Source of the DNA: Oscillibacter sp.
GTDB lineage: Bacteria; Bacillota; Clostridia; Oscillospirales; Oscillospiraceae
Reading direction: 5' to 3'
Assembly: GCA_022795445.1 (NCBI GenBank)
Contig: JAAWGR010000004.1
Location: 1 to 64,000, forward strand
Length of the DNA: 64,000 nucleotides
The notes beneath the pieces are model-generated. The model did no database searches and had not been told where the DNA came from. It saw nothing but the letters and a program-made list of their open reading frames with translations. Both the position numbers and the translations under genes were made by a program. Within the stretch, counting starts at the first letter, position 1, and each line of letters starts with the position of its first letter. This document shows positions 15,761 to 24,849 of the stretch, in pieces.

Positions 15761-17371
15761 GTGGATTCACTAGCCAGCCAGGTCCAGCGCGTCCAGCAGA
15801 AGCTGATTGCTATGCAGCGGTGTTTTCCCATGTTGATCAGTTTGGACCCGCCTGTTTCCCTGCAATGGGTCGTTTCTTTTGAGTCCGCCCATGGGATGAC
15901 TCTTTCAACGGATTACGTCCAGATCATTACCCAAACTGCCGACGGTGGCTTAATGCCCTCCTTTTTGAGCCAGCGCTATTGGCGCAGCCTGCATATCCTC
16001 AACAGCTCTCGCAAAACCATGCACCTCCCCTTTCCCCTTGACGGAAGTTTTACGCAGACGGATGGAGCCTTTGACGCACAAAGCCTGCCAGGACAATGGC
16101 TGCTGATGGGCGGGCCGGATTTGGGCTGGTCCCTGATTACCACAGGTCCCTTCCAGGGCGAGGTTTGGACTCTGGGAGCCTTCGGCGCTACCCGTGCCCC
16201 TGCCTGTACGTTTTCCCAGTGGCTGGAGCTGGTTCTGGATGGAACGCTGGGCGATTATATGCAGTTTTGCCTTACCGGTATGGAAGGGCCTGTTTCCCTC
16301 TGCCAACAGTTTTTCGATCTTCTGCGGCGCGGTCCTGTCTGGACGGAAAATCCGTCGCAGAAATGCGCCCTCTGGCTGGACCGCCACCGTAAACCTCTCC
16401 CAAAGACAGCTGTTGTCGAAAGTGAACCAGTGTTTCACTATGTCGGCCCCAGCCGCGACGGCGGACAATTTGCCTATCAGCAGTTGGCTTCCGCTCTTCG
16501 GCCTCTCCCTGAAGAAAGCAGCCCAGAGCTTGCCGCTCTGCGGGCAGCACAGTCTTCCCGCCTTTGGCGCTGGGGACGACGGAAGGAAGCATGGTTGTCT
16601 TCCCAGGAGCTGCGGAACCAGCTATCTGAAAACCGTGTCCATTGGGAGGACCCAGTGGAAATGCGGCGTTTGGGTGAATTGGCCCGTGCGGTTTTGGCAA
16701 ATGGTCCTGAAGCCGTGCAGGTTTCTCCGGAGGAAGCGCCCCTTCTGGCTCAAGCTGTCCGGCTGACGGAGAAAAAGTATTTCAACCAGCAAGACAGCAG
16801 CATTCGGAATTTATGTTTTTTAGAGGGCCTGACAAATCTGCGGCAGGTGGATTTTCGCCGAAACGATATTGAAGATTTGACGCCCCTGGCAGGTTTGCCG
16901 CAATTTAAGCGGTTAGGCCTTTCCTTCAATTTGATTTCTGACCTCTCCCCGTTAGCAAACTTGGAGCAGCTGTCGGCCCTCTCCCTCTCTGGCAATCGGA
17001 TTACAAGCCTGGAACCGCTCCGCGGCCTGCGGAACCTGCGCGATTTGTCCTTGCGTGGAAATCCCCTGGAAGCTGGAACGCTCGCTTGCCTTCGTAAATG
17101 TAAACACTTGGGTATGCTGGATTTCGTGAATACGGGTCTTCAGGACATAAGCGATTTGGAGTTTTGCCGTGCTTGGAATTTGGATTTATATGGAAATCCG
17201 GACCTTACTGGGTTAGAGATTTTGCCAACAATGAAAAACCTCTCCTGTCTCTATCTTGATACACAGGTTGCCCAGCGGTACGATATTCCGAATATGATGC
17301 CTCGTTTTACGGAGTACGCGGAACTCGGTGGAATTAGCCTCTACATCTGGCCAGAGAAATATTATAATTAG
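15761..17371 (+). CDS. Leucine-rich-repeat protein of unknown role
   Basis: A GTG start eight bases after AAGGAG gives a 536-residue protein. The first 330 residues are a region I do not recognise, rich in Trp and Leu. Residues about 345-480 contain at least four to five leucine-rich repeats of the bacterial internalin type, for example FRRNDIEDLTPLAGLPQFKR and LSFNLISDLSPLANLEQLSA. There is no signal peptide, membrane helix or LPXTG anchor, so it is presumably cytoplasmic, unlike internalins. Such repeats form a curved surface for protein binding; the partner is unknown. Two hairpin terminators follow. Confidence 0.75.
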   Translation: MDSLASQVQRVQQKLIAMQRCFPMLISLDPPVSLQWVVSFESAHGMTLSTDYVQIITQTADGGLMPSFLSQRYWRSLHILNSSRKTMHLPFPLDGSFTQTDGAFDAQSLPGQWLLMGGPDLGWSLITTGPFQGEVWTLGAFGATRAPACTFSQWLELVLDGTLGDYMQFCLTGMEGPVSLCQQFFDLLRRGPVWTENPSQKCALWLDRHRKPLPKTAVVESEPVFHYVGPSRDGGQFAYQQLASALRPLPEESSPELAALRAAQSSRLWRWGRRKEAWLSSQELRNQLSENRVHWEDPVEMRRLGELARAVLANGPEAVQVSPEEAPLLAQAVRLTEKKYFNQQDSSIRNLCFLEGLTNLRQVDFRRNDIEDLTPLAGLPQFKRLGLSFNLISDLSPLANLEQLSALSLSGNRITSLEPLRGLRNLRDLSLRGNPLEAGTLACLRKCKHLGMLDFVNTGLQDISDLEFCRAWNLDLYGNPDLTGLEILPTMKNLSCLYLDTQVAQRYDIPNMMPRFTEYAELGGISLYIWPEKYYN

Positions 17372-17379
17372 CACACCCC

Positions 17380-17438
17380 CCCCTTTTTCTCGAAAAAGGG
17401 GCAAAAAGGACCTACTTTTTCTTATAAGAAAAAGTAGG
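17380..17438. terminator. Tandem hairpins between converging genes
   Basis: CCCCTTTTT/AAAAAGGGG (17380-17401) and the 28-bp palindrome CCTACTTTTTCTTA/TAAGAAAAAGTAGG (17411-17438) lie back to back. A/T runs on both sides fit termination in both directions. Confidence 0.8.
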
Positions 17439-17463
17439 CAAAAAGAATTTTTATCTAGCTTCA

Positions 17464-18222
17464 CTAGGCAGTGTCTGTGTTATGAAAGACCATGGTTCCA
17501 TCTGGAAGGGTAAAATCCTCCATGGCTGGCTCAGCCTCTTCTAATGTGGGGGCACCCATGCGGTACACAGTTTCTTCTCCTATGAGACGTTCTGCCGCAA
17601 TCAGAAGACCTGTCTCCACACTTACCCAGTAACGCAGCGTACTCCCTTCCTGCTCTGCTGCCTCTACATAGATGCAGTGGATATTCAGAAGCGTGCGGTA
17701 ATCCGCTGTAAGAATCTTCTCCGTTGGAAGCCCTAAAATGTCTTCGTATGTGGGCATAAACTGTTCTGCATCTGCCGAAATGCTCCCTGTTGGCGCAAAG
17801 TATACCCGATCCTCCTCATTATACCAAATGTAAGTGCCCTGCCCATCTGTGATTGTATGCCGCGTCTGGCCATTTGGCAGCGTTCGGTCTGTTCGCGTCC
17901 AATTTCCGCTGACAGTGACACTTGTTTCATAAATACCACTTCCGCCGTCCCAGATCTGCTCTACAGTTACGGTCCGGCGGTAACGCTCCGGTCGGTGCAG
18001 GCTGCTTATTGCGGCCTGCACCGTTTCTGGTGTGATCTCTACTACCATCAACATATTATCTGCAGGGGGGTTGTTTGATGCGGACTCTTCCAACTCTGCC
18101 CCCGGCGGCGGCAAGGTGATGTGGGAACTTCGCCGCAGGCTTCCGCTCAGCATCACCCCCATCACCACAATGCCTAGGATGAAAAACCCCCAAGTCACCC
18201 AGTTCAATTTCTGTTTGTCCAT
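17464..18222 (-). CDS. Membrane-anchored extracytoplasmic protein, unknown (LolA-like fold possible)
   Basis: The start is placed at ATG 18222 (MDKQKLNWVTWGF) after AAGGAG, not at the track start, which runs into wecB. The 252-residue protein has one N-terminal helix (TWGFFILGIVVMGVMLSGSL) and an outside domain with many alternating beta-type segments (TVTVEQIWDGGSGIYETSVT, TDGQGTYIWYNEEDRVYF). This pattern recalls the LolA/RseB-like fold seen in Gram-positive lipoproteins, but no signature is clear. It starts 7 nt after the wecB stop and so is last in the tagO-wecB unit, which hints at an envelope role. Confidence 0.55.
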   Translation of the reverse strand: MDKQKLNWVTWGFFILGIVVMGVMLSGSLRRSSHITLPPPGAELEESASNNPPADNMLMVVEITPETVQAAISSLHRPERYRRTVTVEQIWDGGSGIYETSVTVSGNWTRTDRTLPNGQTRHTITDGQGTYIWYNEEDRVYFAPTGSISADAEQFMPTYEDILGLPTEKILTADYRTLLNIHCIYVEAAEQEGSTLRYWVSVETGLLIAAERLIGEETVYRMGAPTLEEAEPAMEDFTLPDGTMVFHNTDTA

Positions 18223-18229
18223 ATACTCC

Positions 18230-19372
18230 TTATGCCTGATAGTCCTCCGGCTTCTCCGTCCGCAGACCATACCGCCATTCAATGGCGTCGGCTATCCTTC
18301 GGCACGCATTTCCGTCGCCATAAGGGTTGACCGCATGAGCCATGGCCTCATAGGCGCTTTGATCCCTCAGCAGACGTTCCGCCATAGTCACAATATCGTC
18401 CTGCACTACACCCGCCAGCTTTACTGTACCTGCGGCGACAGCCTCAGGGCGCTCCGTCTCCCGCCGCAGTACCAGCACCGGCTTCCCCAGTGCAGGAGCC
18501 TCTTCCTGCAAACCGCCTGAGTCTGTCAGAACCAGATAACACCGCGCCATCAAATTGTGCATCTCATCAGCGGGAAGCGGGTCAATTAAGTGTACCCGCG
18601 GCGCGCCCCGCAGGTATCGGTCTGCCGCCTCCCGTACCACCGGACTCAGATGGACAGGATAAACCAGTTCTATCTCCTCGTGGCTCTCCGCAACCTGCCG
18701 CAGGGCCAACATGATCTGCTTCATCGGTTCGCCGTAATTCTCCCGCCGGTGGCAGGTGACCAGCAACACTTTTTTCTCTGCATATGGTAGTTTATTCAGA
18801 GCCTCTGTAGAAAACCGATAATCCGGTTGTACAGTGGTTTTTAGTGCGTCGATCACAGTATTGCCTGTGATGAACAAATCCCGTACATGGCCCTCTTTAA
18901 TAAGGTTTTCCCGATTCCCCATGGTAGGGCAAAAATGCATATCAGCAATATTGGATGTCAGCACGCGGTTCATTTCCTCCGGGAATGGAGAAAATTTGTC
19001 GTATGTCCGGAGCCCCGCCTCTACATGGCCCACAGCTACTTGATGGTAAAATGCTGACAAGGCTCCTGCAAAAGTGGTAGAGGTGTCGCCATGGACAAGG
19101 ATCATATCCGGCTTCAAGCGCTCAATGGCCTCGTCCATCCCCAGAAGGCATTTGCTGGTGATACTGGACAGCGTTTGCCGGGGCGTCATGATATCCAGGT
19201 CATAGTCCGGCTGTACACCGAAAACTTCCAAGACGGAATCCAGCATCTGCCGGTGCTGGGCGGTGACACAGCATAGGCTCTCGATACCTGGGCGGGACGC
19301 CAGCTCCTTTACCAGCGGACACATTTTGATTGCCTCCGGCCGCGTGCCAAACACGCTCATAACTCGCAGCAT
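18230..19372 (-). CDS. wecB: UDP-N-acetylglucosamine 2-epimerase (non-hydrolysing)
   Basis: This 380-residue cytoplasmic enzyme interconverts UDP-GlcNAc and UDP-ManNAc. The family start MLRVMSVFGTRPEAIKMCPL is textbook. HGDTSTTFAGALSAFYHQ, GHVEAGLRTYDKFSPFPEEMNR and LTDSGGLQEEAPALGKPVL are the conserved substrate-binding segments of WecB/MnaA. The GT-B fold length is normal. It lies 2 nt after tagO. Together with the TagA-type ManNAc transferase at 40.4 kb it would make the GlcNAc-ManNAc linkage unit on undecaprenyl phosphate. Confidence 0.95.
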   Translation of the reverse strand: MLRVMSVFGTRPEAIKMCPLVKELASRPGIESLCCVTAQHRQMLDSVLEVFGVQPDYDLDIMTPRQTLSSITSKCLLGMDEAIERLKPDMILVHGDTSTTFAGALSAFYHQVAVGHVEAGLRTYDKFSPFPEEMNRVLTSNIADMHFCPTMGNRENLIKEGHVRDLFITGNTVIDALKTTVQPDYRFSTEALNKLPYAEKKVLLVTCHRRENYGEPMKQIMLALRQVAESHEEIELVYPVHLSPVVREAADRYLRGAPRVHLIDPLPADEMHNLMARCYLVLTDSGGLQEEAPALGKPVLVLRRETERPEAVAAGTVKLAGVVQDDIVTMAERLLRDQSAYEAMAHAVNPYGDGNACRRIADAIEWRYGLRTEKPEDYQA

Positions 19373-19374
19373 TT

Positions 19375-20523
19375 TTATTCCCCCTTTTCCTCGGAACCGC
19401 CCGGCGCGCTCTCGCTTTCCAGTGGCTCCGCCGAATGCTCCCGCAACTCCTCAAATTCCTCTTGCAGCTCGGAACGAAGTTCCTTCGGGAATACCACCCG
19501 CGCCGCTACAAACGCAACAATGCACAGTGCTGCAAAAAACAGCATCGCCTTCTGCTCTCCTCCTGTGGTCAGCACTACCGCGGAGAGGCCCAGAATCGCG
19601 GAAATCACATATAAGGTCGCCACGGCTTGTTTTTGGTTCAACCCCATGTCGATCAGACGGTGGTGAATATGGCCCCGGTCGGCGTGCATAGGGCTTTGCC
19701 CATGAGCAATGCGGCGGATGAAAGCAAAGGTTGTATCAAAAATCGGTAAACCCAAGATCAGGAATGGAACCGCAAAGGAAATCACTGCATAAAACTTGAA
19801 CAGGCCTTGGATAGACATCGTTGCCAGGATATAGCCCAAAAATGTTGCGCCGGTATCACCCATAAACATCTTGGCCGGATTCAAATTGTATGGCATAAAG
19901 CCTACACAGGCCCCTACCAGCGCCGCCATCACGATGGCCACTTGGGCCTCAGAAGCTAACAGGGCGATCACCAGCATGGTGGTTGCCGAAATCGCAGAAA
20001 CGCCGTTGGCGAGACCGTCCAAACCGTCGATCAAGTTTACAGAGTTGGTAATCGCCACAATCCATAGCACCGTAAATGGGATAGACAGCATCCCCAATAC
20101 CCAATAAGGATTATTGGAAAAGACATTGGGATTGGAAAACGCTTGGATGACCACACCATTCATGGCAGGGATTAGCGCCGCAATAATCTGTACCACAAAT
20201 TTCAGCATGGCAGGCAGGGCCATAATATCGTCTACCACACCCAGCACCACAATCACTACAGATCCTAACAGGATACTTTGTAACTGTGCGTTTCCGCGGA
20301 TGTTCACCAGCAGAAGGACGCTGACCATAAAGCCAATAAAAATCGCCAGGCCGCCCAGCCGTGGGATAGGAACCTTATGCATCCGGCGGCTGTCTTTGGG
20401 TACGTCCACCGCACCGATTTTATAGGCGAAGGTCTTCACCACCGGCGTCATCAGAAAGCTGACCATCAGCGCCGCCAACAGCGCAAGGACCACATAGCCG
20501 ATCAGCTGAGTTTCGATTAACAT
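19375..20523 (-). CDS. tagO: Undecaprenyl-phosphate GlcNAc-1-phosphate transferase (TagO/WecA)
   Basis: The start is moved to ATG 20523 (MLIETQLIGYVVL) after TAAGGAG; the track's extra 58 residues are the antisense-free overlap with trpS. The 382-residue polytopic enzyme of the MraY/WecA family loads GlcNAc-1-P onto undecaprenyl phosphate on the inner membrane face. Visible motifs are KVPIPRLGGLAIFIGF, NLIDGLDGLANGVSAIS (catalytic Asp loop) and MFMGDTGATFLGY, then HADRGHIHHRLIDMG, typical of TagO. A charged C-terminal tail (EELREHSAEPLESES) is an add-on. It is followed immediately by wecB. Confidence 0.93.
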   Translation of the reverse strand: MLIETQLIGYVVLALLAALMVSFLMTPVVKTFAYKIGAVDVPKDSRRMHKVPIPRLGGLAIFIGFMVSVLLLVNIRGNAQLQSILLGSVVIVVLGVVDDIMALPAMLKFVVQIIAALIPAMNGVVIQAFSNPNVFSNNPYWVLGMLSIPFTVLWIVAITNSVNLIDGLDGLANGVSAISATTMLVIALLASEAQVAIVMAALVGACVGFMPYNLNPAKMFMGDTGATFLGYILATMSIQGLFKFYAVISFAVPFLILGLPIFDTTFAFIRRIAHGQSPMHADRGHIHHRLIDMGLNQKQAVATLYVISAILGLSAVVLTTGGEQKAMLFFAALCIVAFVAARVVFPKELRSELQEEFEELREHSAEPLESESAPGGSEEKGE

Positions 20524-20536
20524 TCTTTCGATCTCC

Positions 20537-21538
20537 TTAGCGGGGCAGCAACCCGACTTTTTTATACACCTTACCCAGCGTCCGGTTGGCAACATACGCA
20601 GCCCGCTCCGCACCGGAACGGTACACGCTTTCCAGGTACGCCTTATCTGCCAGAAGACGCTCCGTTTCTTCCCGGATGGGGCGCAGCAGTTCCACAACCG
20701 CTTCGCCTACAACCTTTTTAAAGTCGCCGTAGCCCTTGCCGGCAAACTCCGTCTCAATGGCTTCGAAGCTCCGGCCTGTAGCGGCGGCGTAAATCTGCAT
20801 CAGGTTCGACACACCAGGTTTCTCTGCCGGGGCGTACCGGACGCACCGCTCCGTGTCGCTGTCTGTGACAGCGCGTTTAAATTTACGCATGACGTCCTCT
20901 GGTTTCTCCATCAGGAATACGCACCCCTCCGGCTGAGACTTACTCATCTTGCAGGACGGTGCGCCCAAACTCATGATCCGGGCCCCTATTTTTGCGATAT
21001 AGGGTTCCGGAATCTTGAACACATTGCCGTAAATCCCGTTGAACCGCCCCGCAATATCACGGCAGATTTCTACATGCTGCCTTTGGTCATCTCCTACGGG
21101 CACAAGATCCGCCTGGTAAAGCAAAATATCCGCAGCCATCAAGGCTGGATAGGTGAAGAGCCCTGCGTTGATATTATCGGAGTTCTTCGCGGATTTATCC
21201 TTGAACTGGGTCATTCGGCTAAGCTCTCCAAACATGGTGTAGCAGTCCAGCACCCACCCCAACTGGCTGTGGGCTGGAACATGGGACTGGATAAACAATA
21301 CGCACTTCTCCGGGTCCAACCCACAGGCAATATACTGAGCCAGCAGGGTCAGGGTACGCTTACGCAGCTCCGCTGGTTCCTGGCGCACCGTGATAGTATG
21401 CAAATCCGCCAAGAAAAAATAGCAGTCAAACATATCAATCATCTCCGGCCAGTGGCACAGGGGCCCTAGGTAGTTCCCCAGGTGAAGCTGCCCACTGGGC
21501 TGGATGCCGCTTAACATTCTTTTCTTCGTATTTTCCAT
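20537..21538 (-). CDS. trpS: Tryptophanyl-tRNA synthetase
   Basis: The start is taken at ATG 21538 (MENTKKRMLSGIQPSGQLHL), giving 333 residues, the usual size. This class Ic enzyme charges tRNA-Trp. The HIGH-like motif is QLHLGNYLG and the KMSKS loop is CKMSKSQPEG; AGLFTYPALMAADILLYQAD is a conserved active-site segment. The gene has its own promoter (21592-21620), and I find no T-box or trp leader ahead of it. Its end lies 13 nt before tagO, so tagO and wecB are probably read from the same transcript. Confidence 0.95.
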   Translation of the reverse strand: MENTKKRMLSGIQPSGQLHLGNYLGPLCHWPEMIDMFDCYFFLADLHTITVRQEPAELRKRTLTLLAQYIACGLDPEKCVLFIQSHVPAHSQLGWVLDCYTMFGELSRMTQFKDKSAKNSDNINAGLFTYPALMAADILLYQADLVPVGDDQRQHVEICRDIAGRFNGIYGNVFKIPEPYIAKIGARIMSLGAPSCKMSKSQPEGCVFLMEKPEDVMRKFKRAVTDSDTERCVRYAPAEKPGVSNLMQIYAAATGRSFEAIETEFAGKGYGDFKKVVGEAVVELLRPIREETERLLADKAYLESVYRSGAERAAYVANRTLGKVYKKVGLLPR

Positions 21539-21591
21539 TTTGTATACCCCAATCTTCTGCCCCGGCAAACCGGGACGCAATTAACCCTTTT

Positions 21592-21620
21592 ATCGTAGCA
21601 CAAACAATGGAAAAGTGCAA
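21592..21620 (-). promoter_or_regulatory. Sigma-A promoter of trpS
   Basis: On the minus strand TTGCAC and TACGAT are 17 bp apart, 54 bp before the trpS start. Confidence 0.6.
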
Positions 21621-21680
21621 TCCACAATCTTTGCTCCGTCTTGAGATTTTCTTGCAGCTGCTTCCCCTGATAATCAAAAG

Positions 21681-21708
21681 GGCAGTTACCCATTCCTGGA
21701 TAACTGCC
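21681..21708 (-). terminator. Hairpin ending the gtrA transcript
   Basis: GGCAGTTA and TAACTGCC pair; on the minus strand the stem is followed by CTTTTG. The remaining gap to gtrA (21709-21858) also holds GCCGCTCC and GGGGCGGC, which could pair over a distance, but no gene. Confidence 0.55.
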
Positions 21709-21858
21709 TGCTTATATCAATTTTAGCCGCTCCTCTAGCATACTTCTTGGATGTTTGAGAAAATAGAATGGGGCGGCTTTTTCTTACAATACATAATTTT
21801 ATCAATGAAAACCAGTCCATCCAAAATCCCGGTTTTGCGCTGATTATAGTCCAACGCG

Positions 21859-22263
21859 TCAGTGTTTGCTTTTGCGGAATGCGAAAAAACGCTGGCCCAT
21901 GTAGTTCAGCGTTGTATACAGCACCATGCCGCACAGTTTGCTTGCCCGTTCAAACCAAATCAGCGGCACCGCCGTATGCTCTGGCGGACGAATCAGCAGG
22001 CGGGCAATGCCGTAACCCAGAACGTAACAAACTACTACATTAACGGCAAATTTCCCCGCCGATTTCCAAAAATCCTCCTCACTGCGGAAAGTAAAGTAGC
22101 GGTTCAGGAAGAAACTCATAACGGCACCTGCTACATAAGCGATTGCTGTGGAAGGCCAATAACCCAGCCCCTCCAGCAAAAACATCAGCGCCATAGATAG
22201 CAAGGTGTTTCCTACGCCGACTACCAAAAACCGTACCAGGCTGCTGTTAAGAATCTGTTTCAT
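21859..22263 (-). CDS. GtrA family membrane protein
   Basis: This 134-residue, four-helix membrane protein has the GtrA signature FLVVGVGNTLLSMALMFLL and AYVAGAVMSFFLNRYFTFRS. GtrA proteins help flip or position polyprenyl-linked sugars for surface decoration. It overlaps the GT2 gene by 17 nt; the pairing GtrB-type glycosyltransferase plus GtrA is the classical arrangement. The third gene (GT-C) would be the transferase that uses the lipid-linked sugar outside the cell. Confidence 0.9.
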   Translation of the reverse strand: MKQILNSSLVRFLVVGVGNTLLSMALMFLLEGLGYWPSTAIAYVAGAVMSFFLNRYFTFRSEEDFWKSAGKFAVNVVVCYVLGYGIARLLIRPPEHTAVPLIWFERASKLCGMVLYTTLNYMGQRFFAFRKSKH

Positions 22264-23212
22264 CCGTATCCTCCAAAAGCTCCTGGATCAAAAACCGGGG
22301 CCGTGCTTTCGTCTCCAGATAGATTTTTCCCACGTATTCGCCAATCACGCCCAGAGACAACAGAATCAGCCCTCCAATAGCCCATACAGAGCATATCACG
22401 CTGGCCCAACCGATAATCGTTGCCCCCGTGGCCCAGCGATAGATGCTGTAAATCAGCATCAGGATAGAGATCAGGAAAATCAGGAACCCCAAACCTGTCA
22501 CCATCCGGATGGGCCGGGTGGAAAGACTCGTAATGCCTTCCAGGGCAAATGCCAACATTTTCTTTAAGGGATACTTGCTCTCCCCTGCGAATCGTTCGCC
22601 GCGCTCATACTCCACTACGCCAGTGTTGTAGCCGATCATTGGCACAATGCCCCGCAAAAACAGGTTGACTTCCCGGAATTCCGCCAGCCCCTCCAAGGCA
22701 CGGCGAGACATCAAACGGTAATCCGCGTGGTTGAACACCGTCTCTGCACCCATACAATCCATCATCCGGTAAAATGCTTCCGCAGTGAAGCGTTTAAAAA
22801 AGGTATCCTTTTTCCGCGATGACCGCACACCATATACGATGTCGCACCCCTCTGCATAACGTTCCAGCATCCCGTCCACTGCGTCGATGTCGTCCTGGAG
22901 ATCCGCGTCCATGGAAACCGCTGCGTCACAACGGTCCTTGGCTGTCATTAAACCTGCCAGCAGAGCGTTTTGGTGCCCCCGGTTCCGGGAGAGATTCGCA
23001 CCTAAGAACCGGGAATCTTTTTCATGCAGCTCCTGGATCAGCGCCCAAGTTTTATCCTTTGAACCATCGTTGACAAACAACACCCGGCTCTCCGGGGTAA
23101 TCTTTCCCGCTGCCGTCAGAGCCGACAGCTTGTCCCCCAGACGGCGGGATGTCTCCGGCAATACAGCCTCTTCATTATAGCAGGGAACAACAATATATAA
23201 TGTATCCGCCAT
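22247..23212 (-). CDS. GtrB/DPM1-type family 2 glycosyltransferase
   Basis: This 321-residue enzyme joins a sugar from a nucleotide donor to undecaprenyl phosphate at the membrane. A GT-A catalytic domain starts LYIVVPCYNEEAVLPETSRR. VSMDADLQDDIDAV contains the DxD-type metal site and SRNRGHQNALLAGL the acceptor region. Two C-terminal membrane helices (MVTGLGFLIFLISILMLIYS and IGGLILLSLGVIGEYVGKIY) match the family. It sits between the GT-C gene and gtrA with overlaps or a 3-nt gap, so this is a three-gene decoration operon. Confidence 0.93.
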   Translation of the reverse strand: MADTLYIVVPCYNEEAVLPETSRRLGDKLSALTAAGKITPESRVLFVNDGSKDKTWALIQELHEKDSRFLGANLSRNRGHQNALLAGLMTAKDRCDAAVSMDADLQDDIDAVDGMLERYAEGCDIVYGVRSSRKKDTFFKRFTAEAFYRMMDCMGAETVFNHADYRLMSRRALEGLAEFREVNLFLRGIVPMIGYNTGVVEYERGERFAGESKYPLKKMLAFALEGITSLSTRPIRMVTGLGFLIFLISILMLIYSIYRWATGATIIGWASVICSVWAIGGLILLSLGVIGEYVGKIYLETKARPRFLIQELLEDTDETDS

Positions 23213-23215
23213 TCT

Positions 23216-24649
23216 TTAACATCCTCTTTTCTCTGCCACGTTTCGGTACAAGGCAAACTGTCCAATCAAAATGAACATTGGTATCAGGGAATAATGGTAT
23301 CGCGGGGCTACTTCTACCAGCATTTGGGCCAGCGTCAACCCCAGCACATACAGCGGAAGCAACAGGGCAATATTCCCCTCGCTTCGCATACACAGACACA
23401 ATCCCCCTAACACTGCCAGAAGCAGAAGCAGGTAATAATAAGCATTGCAAAGGAAGGTAAACAATGCCTGATGGTTCAATACAGTCGCAGAATATCGCAC
23501 ACAAGCCGCGTCGCTGCCCAGGAACGTCCGCAGCTTTTGCACCATCAAACTGGGAATACGCACCTCCCCAGAGGTGATACGCGTTTTAGCTTCCGACAGC
23601 ATCTGCTCTTGCGCCCACTGCGCCGTAGCACCCGGCTGGTCACTGTAGTAGTACAGCAAATCGCTGTCCGCCTGGTTCCACGTCCCGGCTGATTCCGGAT
23701 TGAAACCTACCAAGATATTATATCCCGGCGTACTGGACGGTTCCTGCCCAATGCGATGGGCAAGATTCGCGTTCCAAAGCGGAGCTGTGCCAAAGTAAAC
23801 CGCGAGAAGAAGCACCAGACAAGGAAACCAGCAAACGATACCCTTGCGGCCCTTCAGTCCGCCCAGGGCGAACAGCCAGATCAACAGGGCAATGATTGGA
23901 ATTGCTGCAATCGGACGGCTTCCGTTGATGAACCGCAGAAGCAGGCCGCCTATAACCCCCACCGCAGCTCCCCATACCGCCGGCCAGCTCATCGCCTGGC
24001 AGGTACAGGAAAATTCCGTCATCAACAACAGGAATCCCAACAGCATCGTCGTATAATAGGGTTCGGAGAGAACCATGCTGTTATAGATGGTTTGAGAAGG
24101 GCAGAATGTCCAGAGCAGAAATGCTGAAATCCCCGCCTCCAAGTTCAGCCACCGCCAACCGAGGCGGAACAATAACACCCCTGAACAGACCGACAACAGA
24201 ACATTGATCCATGGCGCCAACAACTCCCCCGAGCCGAACAGCCGCACAAACCAGCTCAGAAAGCTGGCATAGCCGAAGATATGGGGAAATAAGGCAATAT
24301 ATCGCCCGTTGTATATGGTTTCCCGCGCTGCAAGGGAGTTTGCACACTGCCAGAAGGTAGCATAGTCTCCAGCGGGCTCCAAACGCACCAGAACTATCCA
24401 TGCGGCTTTCACAAGGGCGCAGAGCAGCACCAACAGCAATCCAGCGCGGAGCACCCCCTGCTTGGAAAGAAGTTTTGTAATGCGTGGCAGCACCAAAAAC
24501 GCTAACACCCCAACTGCAACCGCGACACCTAAAGCAGCAAGATTTTTCAGTCCGGCAGTTGCCCCAAGCAGCAGACCACAGGATGTTATGCCGATGTATA
24601 GGGCCAGCATACACCGCCCCAGCAAAGCGAAAACGCCGTCAAACCTCAA
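23216..24649 (-). CDS. Polytopic GT-C-like glycosyltransferase
   Basis: This 477-residue protein has about ten to twelve hydrophobic helices, for example LLLVLLCALVKAAWIVLVRL, with a large outside loop. It resembles the ArnT / mannosyltransferase (GT39/GT83-like) superfamily that takes sugars from lipid carriers. A charged loop after the first helices (VRLEPAGDYATFWQCANSLA) holds the Asp expected of the GT-C active site. TTG at 24649 follows AAGGAGG and is first after a strong promoter. The exact sugar and acceptor cannot be told. Neighbours gtrB and gtrA support the reading. Confidence 0.7.
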   Translation of the reverse strand: MRFDGVFALLGRCMLALYIGITSCGLLLGATAGLKNLAALGVAVAVGVLAFLVLPRITKLLSKQGVLRAGLLLVLLCALVKAAWIVLVRLEPAGDYATFWQCANSLAARETIYNGRYIALFPHIFGYASFLSWFVRLFGSGELLAPWINVLLSVCSGVLLFRLGWRWLNLEAGISAFLLWTFCPSQTIYNSMVLSEPYYTTMLLGFLLLMTEFSCTCQAMSWPAVWGAAVGVIGGLLLRFINGSRPIAAIPIIALLIWLFALGGLKGRKGIVCWFPCLVLLLAVYFGTAPLWNANLAHRIGQEPSSTPGYNILVGFNPESAGTWNQADSDLLYYYSDQPGATAQWAQEQMLSEAKTRITSGEVRIPSLMVQKLRTFLGSDAACVRYSATVLNHQALFTFLCNAYYYLLLLLAVLGGLCLCMRSEGNIALLLPLYVLGLTLAQMLVEVAPRYHYSLIPMFILIGQFALYRNVAEKRGC

Positions 24650-24684
24650 CGCTTATTCCCCTCCTTTATTGGTTGAATATGGCT

Positions 24685-24713
24685 ATTATAGCCCCTTTCT
24701 CGCAGAATTGCAA
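24685..24713 (-). promoter_or_regulatory. Sigma-A promoter of the GT-C/gtrB/gtrA operon
   Basis: On the minus strand TTGCAA and a perfect TATAAT are 17 bp apart, 35 bp before the TTG start. Confidence 0.75.
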
Positions 24714-24786
24714 TGCCTACAAGCAGGTGTTCCTTTTAACTTTTATGTTGTTGAAACTGGATACTGGCGATTTAGCCGACGGCTCC

Positions 24787-24815
24787 TTGTCTTTCCAAAC
24801 GGTCCATGCTATAAT
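24787..24815 (+). promoter_or_regulatory. Sigma-A promoter of the methyltransferase gene
   Basis: TTGTCT and a perfect TATAAT are 17 bp apart, 34 bp before the start codon. Confidence 0.7.
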
Positions 24816-24849
24816 CTGAACCATACATTGGGTTTATGGGGGAATCATT

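Noticed and set aside
21539-21858. T-box or trp leader ahead of trpS
   Set aside because: No GGGTGGNACCGCG sequence or terminator/antiterminator pair could be found; only a plain promoter is visible.
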